A DNA stretch of 49,635 nucleotides from Erysipelotrichaceae bacterium (GTDB lineage Bacteria; Bacillota_I; Bacilli_A; ML615J-28; CAG-313), in NCBI GenBank assembly GCA_015059015.1, contig SVBG01000002.1, forward strand, positions 1-49,635. The letters are read 5' to 3'. The notes under the pieces are model-generated. The model did not search any database and had not been told where the DNA came from. It saw nothing but the letters and a program-made list of their open reading frames with translations. Shown here in pieces: positions 43,522 to 49,635 of this stretch; position 1 is the first letter of the stretch, and every line of letters starts with the position of its first letter. The translations under genes were made by a program, and so were the position numbers.

Positions 43522-44995
43522 ATCTGATAAATTAAATGTAAAAGTAAAAATAGGACTTAAAAGTTTTATCACGGTTATTGCAATACTAATATTAGTACTT
43601 GTTTTTGTAGGTATTTTAACATATGTAATACCTGCAGGTAGATATACAATATATACAACAGATGCATCTAAAATAGGAGAACCTTTTTATCAATATACAA
43701 CAGATGAATCTTTAAATAAGCAAATTGTTATAGATTCATATCGTGTGTTAACAAATGCTGAAAATACATCACGTATACCATTTTACAGATGGTTAATTTC
43801 TCCAATTGAGGCTTTATTATTTGGTAGTAGTAGTTCTAATATGATTATGATTATTGCATTATTATTAGTGCTTGGTGGAACATTTAAAGTATTAGAAACA
43901 AGTGGTGGTCTTGTATCTTTAGTTAGAGTGATAATGGAAAGACTTAAATCTAAACGTTTTGCAGCCATATGGGCAATTACTGCTGTTATAATGGTTTTAT
44001 CTGCTGTATTTGGATTACAAGAACAATTACTTATTTTATTCCCGATTTTTGCAATGCTATGTACTGTGCTTAATTGGTCTAATTTTACCGCCATATCATT
44101 TATTTTAATTGCATCAGGTGTAGGGTTTACAACTGCAATTACAAATCCTTTAACTATAGGTACAGCATCCCTTGCTGCTGGTGTAAATGTAACAGATGGA
44201 ATGTGGTATAGATGTATAATCTTTGGTGTTATGTATGTTATTACTTCAATGTTTTTAGTTTATCTTGCTAAAAAAGATGAAAAGAAGGCTGTTGAAAAAT
44301 TTGATTCTGAAGAATTTATTATGGTATCAGAAGAAGAGCATAAAGAAGATATTAAAAAATCTAAGATGATTATCACACTTTTTTCAATTGCACTTCTTTC
44401 TGTTATTATTACCACATCAATTAAATCTTTAAGATCACTCGCCATGGTTTTTATGGCAGTTGCGTTTATTGTAGGTACAGTAATTATTGGTAGAATATTA
44501 CTTGGTTCGTATAAAAATTTATTTAAGAATTTTTTAAAGGGTGTTGTAGATGTTCTTCCTTCAATATTAATAATTATGATTGCATTTGGTATTACATATA
44601 TTGCAGAACAAGGAAACATACTTCATACAATATTCTATTACTTCTATAACTCAGTAACAAATATGTCGCCATATTTAGCTGTAATAATATTATATGTATT
44701 TGTACTTATTATTGAATTCTTTATTCCAAGTGCTTCTGCAAAAGCTGTATTAATCATTCCTATGTTAACACTTGCTCCAATAGATGGTATAAGTAAAACT
44801 GTTATTATTTTAACTTACCTTTTTGCAGATGGATATACTAATGTACTATATCCTACTTGTGGAACATTACTAGTAGGTCTTGGTCTTGCCAATGTAAGTT
44901 TTGCAGAATGGTTCAAAAAAACAATCTTATTCCAACTTCTATTAATGGTTCTATCAATTGGATTCTTAATGTTCGCAGTGTTTATTGGTCTATAA
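43514..44995 (+). CDS. YfcC/DcuC-type membrane transporter
   Basis: 493 aa from ATG 43514, which has AAAGGAG about 7 bases before; the longer frame begins inside the acyltransferase gene. About 11-12 membrane segments. Typical marks are the early LTYVIPAGRYT, the GFTTAITNPLTIGTASLAAGV half-site, and the C-terminal FFIPSASAKAVLIIPM plus PTCGTLLVGL. The family (C4-dicarboxylate anaerobic carrier, YfcC) includes amino-acid, dicarboxylate and related carriers, so the substrate is undecided. Coupled to the acyltransferase gene; a terminator follows. Confidence 0.88.
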   Translation: MSKSDKLNVKVKIGLKSFITVIAILILVLVFVGILTYVIPAGRYTIYTTDASKIGEPFYQYTTDESLNKQIVIDSYRVLTNAENTSRIPFYRWLISPIEALLFGSSSSNMIMIIALLLVLGGTFKVLETSGGLVSLVRVIMERLKSKRFAAIWAITAVIMVLSAVFGLQEQLLILFPIFAMLCTVLNWSNFTAISFILIASGVGFTTAITNPLTIGTASLAAGVNVTDGMWYRCIIFGVMYVITSMFLVYLAKKDEKKAVEKFDSEEFIMVSEEEHKEDIKKSKMIITLFSIALLSVIITTSIKSLRSLAMVFMAVAFIVGTVIIGRILLGSYKNLFKNFLKGVVDVLPSILIIMIAFGITYIAEQGNILHTIFYYFYNSVTNMSPYLAVIILYVFVLIIEFFIPSASAKAVLIIPMLTLAPIDGISKTVIILTYLFADGYTNVLYPTCGTLLVGLGLANVSFAEWFKKTILFQLLLMVLSIGFLMFAVFIGL

Positions 44996-45009
44996 TATTT
45001 AATAAAATA

Positions 45010-45040
45010 AATGTCACTTTACTAAATGTAAGGTGGCATT
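45010..45040 (+). terminator. terminator after the YfcC-type transporter gene
   Basis: Stem ATGTCACTTTA / TAAGGTGGCAT (two G-T pairs) with a 7-base loop and a T-rich tail. Confidence 0.75.
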
Positions 45041-45052
45041 TTATATTTTATC

Positions 45053-45081
45053 TTGAGAAAATAGTACATATATGCTATACT
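45053..45081 (+). promoter_or_regulatory. promoter of the serine hydrolase gene
   Basis: TTGAGA (45053-45058), 17-bp spacer, TATACT (45076-45081) with an extended TGC, 41 bases before the start. Confidence 0.78.
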
Positions 45082-45121
45082 ATATATAATAAAATCTATT
45101 AAAAAAACGAGGAGATATATA

Positions 45122-45952
45122 ATGAACACTACTTTAAAAGAAAAATTATTAGAAAAGAACTTAAATGTGTATTTTGTAGCAACTGCAGATAAAAATTATA
45201 ACATTCATAAAGAAACAATTGTTCCTGCTAATCCTTGTTGTAATTGTTATTCTGTTGCAAAAGCATTTACAGTAACTGCAGTAGGCATTTTATTTGATAG
45301 AGGTTTAATTACTGGTGATAGTTTATTGACTGATATTTTATCAAAATATATACCTAATGATATAGATCCTCTTTGGTATAAAGTAACAATACATGATTTA
45401 TTAACACATAAAGTTGGTTTTGGATGCGGAATGCTTGATATTGACGTAGAAGATGCATCAAAGTATCCTTCAATTGATTATTTAAAATTAGTACTAAATA
45501 CTAAACTAACTTATACACCAGGTACTAAATACCAATATACAGATGCTGCTTATTATTTATTATCAAGAGTAATTTATGAAGTATCTAAAACAGAATTAAG
45601 TGATTTATTAAGACCAATTCTTATGGAAATAATGAAATTTAAAGAATTTGCATGGAGCACATGTCCTAAAGGTTTTAGTATGGGAGCTACAGGACTTTAT
45701 ATAAGAACAGAAGATATGGTAAAACTAGGTATTCTTTATTTAAATAATGGGATGTGGAAAGAAACACGCATTATATCAAAAGAATGGGTTGATATTGTCC
45801 TGTCTAATGGATATGAATTTTCATCTTTAGGTGATGGGTGGTATGGTAAAGGTGGTATGCGAGGTCAAATGTTAATGTTTAACATTAACACAGGTAAAGC
45901 TATTGCCTATCATTCATTTGAAGATGGCATTTCTTATAAACTTTTTCTTTAA
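45122..45952 (+). CDS. serine beta-lactamase-like hydrolase (class C/PBP4* family)
   Basis: 276 aa. The nucleophile motif is S44-V-A-K47 in YSVAKAFTVT, and YTDAAYYLLSRV takes the place of the Tyr-x-Asn motif (YTD, not YSN). The third motif may be HSFEDG near the C terminus. It lacks a signal peptide and is shorter than most members (about 350 or more). The family includes esterases, D-aminopeptidases and beta-lactamase-like peptidases, so the substrate is open. CGAGGAGAT precedes the ATG. Single gene with its own promoter. Confidence 0.82.
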   Translation: MNTTLKEKLLEKNLNVYFVATADKNYNIHKETIVPANPCCNCYSVAKAFTVTAVGILFDRGLITGDSLLTDILSKYIPNDIDPLWYKVTIHDLLTHKVGFGCGMLDIDVEDASKYPSIDYLKLVLNTKLTYTPGTKYQYTDAAYYLLSRVIYEVSKTELSDLLRPILMEIMKFKEFAWSTCPKGFSMGATGLYIRTEDMVKLGILYLNNGMWKETRIISKEWVDIVLSNGYEFSSLGDGWYGKGGMRGQMLMFNINTGKAIAYHSFEDGISYKLFL

Positions 45953-45960
45953 GAAAAATA

Positions 45961-45985
45961 AAAAAAGGCTAGATTGCCTTTTTTT
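45961..45985. terminator. bidirectional terminator
   Basis: Stem AAAAAAGGC / GCCTTTTTT around TAGATT between convergent genes; runs of A and T on both sides allow use from either strand. Confidence 0.85.
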
Positions 45986-46517
45986 CTATTTTAAGTAGAT
46001 TAATTTTTTCTAAAGTAATTATTATAATAGGAATAACAACTATTTGTAATATAATACCTGGTAAAGCATTAACAAAAGCACCTAAAATAAAAGCATTAAA
46101 AGTAAATGTAGTATTATTTAGCCCCATGCAAATGAACATTGCAATACCCCAAATAATTCTACCAATAATCATAGAAATAATAAGAGAACAATATATATAT
46201 ATTTTCTTTTTTGGCAATATATTATACATTAATCCCGATATTACTCCATATGCTGCAAGTTCAAACGACATAGAAGTTGCGGTAGGGAATATTGGTGGAA
46301 TACCAAGTGTTAATGATCTAAGTAGTGGTACAATTAGCCCTATAATAAGTCCATATTTCCAACCACATATAAATCCACAAAGCATTACAGGGATATGAAG
46401 TGGACACAGCATTGCTCCAATTTCAGGAATTTGTCCAGTTAAAAATGGCATTACATATGCGAGTGCTAAAAATAATGCTGATAAAATTATTTTAATTAGT
46501 GTATTGCGTTTAGTCAT
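45969..46517 (-). CDS. ECF transporter S component
   Basis: 182 aa with five or six hydrophobic segments. Characteristic are the block AMLCPLHIPVMLCGFICGW, then IVPLLRSLTLGIPP, and FELAAYGVISGLMY. These small membrane proteins bind a vitamin or related nutrient and deliver it to the shared EcfAAT energising module, which is not in this window. No riboswitch is seen in the short region upstream, so the substrate cannot be assigned. Its stop lies within the hairpin shared with the converging gene. Confidence 0.85.
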   Translation of the reverse strand: MTKRNTLIKIILSALFLALAYVMPFLTGQIPEIGAMLCPLHIPVMLCGFICGWKYGLIIGLIVPLLRSLTLGIPPIFPTATSMSFELAAYGVISGLMYNILPKKKIYIYCSLIISMIIGRIIWGIAMFICMGLNNTTFTFNAFILGAFVNALPGIILQIVVIPIIIITLEKINLLKIEKKAI

Positions 46518-46643
46518 ATAGTTACCTCTTATGCTAAAGTTATTTTATCATAATATAAAAAAGTTATCTATTAAAGTGGAAATATATATTTAAACTCTTT
46601 AGATTTTATTGAATATATGATATACTTTTATTAGGTGAGTAAT

Positions 46644-47405
46644 ATGAATAAAGAAGAATTATTAATTTATTTAGAAAGTGAAGAAGAAAAAACATTTAAG
46701 GGTTGGGACTTTTCTTATCTTGATGGTAGATGGGAAAGTGAAAATCTACCTTGGGATTATACAAAAATAGTGAAACAATACTTAAAAAAAGAATCTAAGT
46801 TATTAGATATGGGAACTGGCGGTGGAGAGTTTCTTTTAACACTTAATCATCCTTATGAAAATACATCAATAACAGAAGGATACTTACCAAATTATTTAAT
46901 TTGTGAAAATAAATTAAAATCGCTTGGAATTAAAGTTTATAATTATGTGGGTGATGAAAAGTTATTATTAATTAATGATAATACTTTTGATATTGTTATT
47001 AATAGACATGAATCATATGATGAGGCAGAAGTGTATAGAATCTTAAAACCTGGTGGCATGTTTATAACACAACAAGTAGGAGCTTATAATAACAAATATC
47101 TTGCGACTTTCTTTGATGAAACACATATCGATCAGTTTCCAGAGTTAACACTTGATAAGTCAGTTAAAAGATTAATCGATAATAAGTTTACTATTATATA
47201 TAGTAATGAATATTTTCCAACACTAAAATTTTATGATTTAGGTGCAATAGCTTATTTTGCAAAAATTATTACTTGGGAGTTTTTAAATTTTAGTGTTAAA
47301 GATAACATTGATAAGTTTTTAATATTACAAGATGAATTAAGTAGTATAGGATATATATCATCTAAAGAACATAGGTTTATTGTTGTAGCTAGAAAGGGTG
47401 AATAG
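46644..47405 (+). CDS. class I SAM-dependent methyltransferase
   Basis: 253 aa from ATG 46644, with TTAGGTGAG before it (a GTG nine bases earlier is less likely). SAM motif I is LLDMGTGGGEFLLTL near residues 53-67, then FDIVINRHES (motif IV region) and YRILKPGGMFITQQ (post-motif region). The acceptor molecule cannot be inferred. The next gene begins 2 bases after its stop. Confidence 0.85.
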   Translation: MNKEELLIYLESEEEKTFKGWDFSYLDGRWESENLPWDYTKIVKQYLKKESKLLDMGTGGGEFLLTLNHPYENTSITEGYLPNYLICENKLKSLGIKVYNYVGDEKLLLINDNTFDIVINRHESYDEAEVYRILKPGGMFITQQVGAYNNKYLATFFDETHIDQFPELTLDKSVKRLIDNKFTIIYSNEYFPTLKFYDLGAIAYFAKIITWEFLNFSVKDNIDKFLILQDELSSIGYISSKEHRFIVVARKGE

Positions 47406-47407
47406 TT

Positions 47408-48559
47408 ATGAAATTAAAAGATAATATATATAATTTTACATTTTATCCAGTAAGTTATGAATTTGATAATTGTAATAAAGATTCGGATATATATGACTTA
47501 AACTGGATAAATGTTAAATTTGAGTTTAATTTTAAAGAAAAGCACATTGTAGAAGAAGATGCAATACTTACTACTTTTGAAATACACAACTTTATAAAAG
47601 AATTAGAAGATGAATTAATTTATAATGAGTATCATCAAGTTCGTCTTGATCCACTTGAACCATATTTTAATATTGTTGTAAGAAGAAAAATTAATTCATT
47701 TGAAATATATGTAACTTATGATTATCATAATCTTTGTGAAGAAAATAGACTTGAAATTCTTTTAACTTATACTATTGATGAATTAAAAGAGTTTGTTAAT
47801 GAACTTAAATTAGAATATTCAAACTTTAGATACAGAAGAATAGCTGATTTATATGAAAACAAAGTATTTAATTCTTTTGATGAACTAATTAATACAGTTT
47901 CTAATAATGAAATAATTAAAGGTGATATTTCATATGACATAAATAGTTTAAAAATTAAGACACACGAGTTCTTTAATTTAGTGATAGATGATGCATATAT
48001 GGTAAGTAATAACGAATTAAGATATGGATTAAGGCTTAATTCTAAAGATTTTTACATAATAGATGAAGATAACTTAATTAGTTTGTTAGAAAAATTATAC
48101 ACAAATTATATAATAGTTGAATATGTTTACCCTATTGGCATAAGAAAACTTAGAAGTTTTGATATATTTGAAAAAGATAAATTTAAATTAGAAAAATTTA
48201 AAAACAAGAAAAAAGTATTAAGAATATTTGATGCAAATAATATTTATTATTATAATAAAAAGTATATAAATATTATAGAAGATATATTTGAACAATATAA
48301 AAATGATGAATTAGATGAAAACTTAGAATGTATTTATTATTCAAATGATAATAAAAAAAGAATTCAAATTATTAAAAAAGAAAGTTATTATACATTAAAG
48401 TTTGAGAAGTTTAACACTTTTGAAGAATCTAATATATATACTACACAAAACTATGGGTATTGGATAATTATTGATGATGGCACTTCTCATTCATATGATT
48501 CAGTAGAAAGTTTAGAAAAGGATATTAGTGATTTATTAACTTACTATCATAAAGTTTAA
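47408..48559 (+). CDS. unknown protein, 383 aa
   Basis: 383 aa, acidic and rich in Asn, Asp, Glu, Ile and Tyr. No signal peptide, membrane segment, Cys motif or nucleotide-binding motif is visible. Short similar stretches, such as NTVSNNEIIKGDISYDI and FEQYKNDELDENLECIYYS, hint at repeated domains. It lies 2 bases after the methyltransferase gene and 23 before the kinase-like gene, so all three are probably one operon. Function unknown. Confidence 0.7.
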   Translation: MKLKDNIYNFTFYPVSYEFDNCNKDSDIYDLNWINVKFEFNFKEKHIVEEDAILTTFEIHNFIKELEDELIYNEYHQVRLDPLEPYFNIVVRRKINSFEIYVTYDYHNLCEENRLEILLTYTIDELKEFVNELKLEYSNFRYRRIADLYENKVFNSFDELINTVSNNEIIKGDISYDINSLKIKTHEFFNLVIDDAYMVSNNELRYGLRLNSKDFYIIDEDNLISLLEKLYTNYIIVEYVYPIGIRKLRSFDIFEKDKFKLEKFKNKKKVLRIFDANNIYYYNKKYINIIEDIFEQYKNDELDENLECIYYSNDNKKRIQIIKKESYYTLKFEKFNTFEESNIYTTQNYGYWIIIDDGTSHSYDSVESLEKDISDLLTYYHKV

Positions 48560-48582
48560 ATATATTTATAATCGGTGATAAA

Positions 48583-49215
48583 ATGAAATTTAAAAATGTA
48601 TATTTTATAAATGGTAATGCATATGCAGGAAAATCAACAATGGTGAAACTACTTGCAGAAAAGTATAATGGTGTTTTATGTGAAGAAAACTATCATAACG
48701 CATATTTAAGTGATTTAGATAAAAATGAATTTCCAGGTCTTACTTATACAAGAGATTTAAAGGATTGGAGAGATTTTATTAGAAGAACACCAGATGAATA
48801 TGAACATTGGATTAATATAACATCAAAAGAGTGTGAAATATTAGAACTACAAATTTTAGAAGATTTAATTAAAGAAGATAATTTAATTTTTGTTGATACA
48901 AATATTTCAATTGAAACATTATCAAAAATATCAGATAAAGACCATGTATTAATAATGCTAGCAGATCCCGATATATCTGTAAATAGATTTTTTGAACGAC
49001 CTGACAGAGAAAAACAGTTTTTATATAAACTTCTTTTAAATGAAGAAGATCCAGAAAAAGCACTTTTAAACTTTAGAAACTGTTTAAAACGTATTAATAC
49101 AAAAGAAAAATATAATGAGTTTTTAAACTCTGGTTTTAATATAATCTTAAGAGATGAAAAAAGATCGATAGATGAAACATTAAAATTAGTAGAACGTTCA
49201 TTTAAATTAAAGTAA
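48583..49215 (+). CDS. P-loop kinase-like protein
   Basis: 210 aa. Walker A NGNAYAGKSTMVKL lies at residues 10-23 and a Walker-B-like strand DNLIFVDTN near residue 105; the later RPDREKQFLYK resembles a lid region. Overall it looks like a small nucleoside-monophosphate or shikimate-kinase-type fold; the substrate is unknown. Preceded by TCGGTGA. Part of the methyltransferase-unknown-kinase group. Confidence 0.78.
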   Translation: MKFKNVYFINGNAYAGKSTMVKLLAEKYNGVLCEENYHNAYLSDLDKNEFPGLTYTRDLKDWRDFIRRTPDEYEHWINITSKECEILELQILEDLIKEDNLIFVDTNISIETLSKISDKDHVLIMLADPDISVNRFFERPDREKQFLYKLLLNEEDPEKALLNFRNCLKRINTKEKYNEFLNSGFNIILRDEKRSIDETLKLVERSFKLK

Positions 49216-49234
49216 AGTATTTATAGGTGATAAT

Positions 49235-49635
49235 ATGACTTTAAAATTATTTTTTCAAGCTATATTTAAATATTTATTAGGCATATTAATAGTGGGACTA
49301 TTAATCTTTTTACCTGCGGGGACTTATAAATATATATATGGTTGGTTATTTATGGGAGTATTATTTATTCCGATGTTTATAGCTGGAATTATTATGATGA
49401 TAAAAAATCCTGTTCTTCTTGAAAAAAGACTAGACGCAAAAGAAACTAGAAATAAACAAAGTATTGTTATTAAATTAAGTGGTTTAATGTTTATTACTGG
49501 TTTTATTGTAGCAGGTCTTGATTATAGGTATAAATGGTTAGAAATTCCAAGTATTGTTCCTTATATCGCGGCGGGTGTTTTACTATTTGCATATATATTA
49601 TGGGCAGAAGTATTAAGAGAAAACACATATTTATC
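49235..49635 (+). CDS. isoprenylcysteine carboxyl methyltransferase-like membrane protein (partial)
   Basis: The first 133 codons, cut by the window end. ATG 49235 follows ATAGGTGAT. Hydrophobic segments begin near residues 8-25 and 35-55, then the block KNPVLLEKRLDAKE and LSGLMFITGFIVAGLDYRY, typical of ICMT-like membrane proteins in bacteria. The catalytic C-terminal part lies outside the window. Substrate unknown. Confidence 0.78.
   Translation, partial: MTLKLFFQAIFKYLLGILIVGLLIFLPAGTYKYIYGWLFMGVLFIPMFIAGIIMMIKNPVLLEKRLDAKETRNKQSIVIKLSGLMFITGFIVAGLDYRYKWLEIPSIVPYIAAGVLLFAYILWAEVLRENTYL

Noticed and set aside
45987-46640. Riboswitch upstream of the ECF S component
   Set aside because: The region upstream of its start (46518-46640) is only about 120 bases to the next gene, very AT-rich and without a recognisable aptamer core.

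Overview
The window looks like chromosomal DNA of a very AT-rich, Gram-positive-type bacterium: an uncultured low-GC Firmicute/Bacilli on the Mollicutes-Erysipelotrichia side. Supporting signs are the AT-rich codon use, Bacillus-like tRNAs, a DUF2779 nuclease, DUF951, ComK-like and SpoIIE-like proteins, lipoproteins with lipoboxes, strong AGGAGG-type ribosome binding sites and consensus sigma-A promoters. TGA is a real stop (for example it ends mnmG and the gene at 31063), so the standard bacterial code 11 applies and not the Mycoplasma code. Taxonomy beyond this is inference.

Layout. 1-1153: a 5S rRNA (end of an rRNA operon) and eleven tightly packed tRNA genes (Val, Thr, Lys, Leu, Ala, Met, Ile2, Ser, fMet, Asp, Phe). 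1173-4321: a 42-residue Cys-rich protein on the minus strand, then a coupled pair made of a 2x[4Fe-4S] protein and a two-nuclease DUF2779 protein. 4675-6710: rimO and pduL, divergent. 6836-12875: a zinc-ribbon membrane protein, mnmG, rsmG, parA (no parB), DUF951 and a SpoIIE-like phosphatase, resembling an origin-proximal Bacilli order, but no oriC is seen. 12939-15076: a PucR-type regulator and a C39-like protease. 15241-18811: MsmX-type ATPase, a ComK-like protein, pgk and tpiA. 18930-20381: an FN3 membrane protein, and rpsD behind a structured leader. 20478-27487: a repeat-bearing metallophosphoesterase lipoprotein, a cupin/M28/M42 peptidase cluster, and lrgAB.

27642-34840 is the accessory region. 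It begins at the tmRNA gene, a classic integration site, and holds a type II restriction-modification pair, an ApeA-like HEPN protein, several small unknown proteins, two paralogous 131-140 aa proteins and a frameshifted membrane protein. Two nearly identical ~207-bp modules containing a tmRNA-3'-end-like sequence (GGACAC...CCACCA) between two hairpins divide it. No integrase is visible.

34915-49635: two large surface lipoproteins (1006 aa, and a 1280-aa GDPD protein with ten 31-residue Cys repeats), a PlsC-like acyltransferase coupled to a YfcC-type transporter, a serine beta-lactamase-like protein, an ECF S component, a methyltransferase, an unknown protein, a P-loop kinase-like protein and the start of an isoprenylcysteine-methyltransferase-like membrane protein. 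The most interesting items are the tmRNA-linked defence/accessory island with its duplicated modules, the ferredoxin-like/DUF2779 pair, and the ComK-like and SpoIIE-like regulators.
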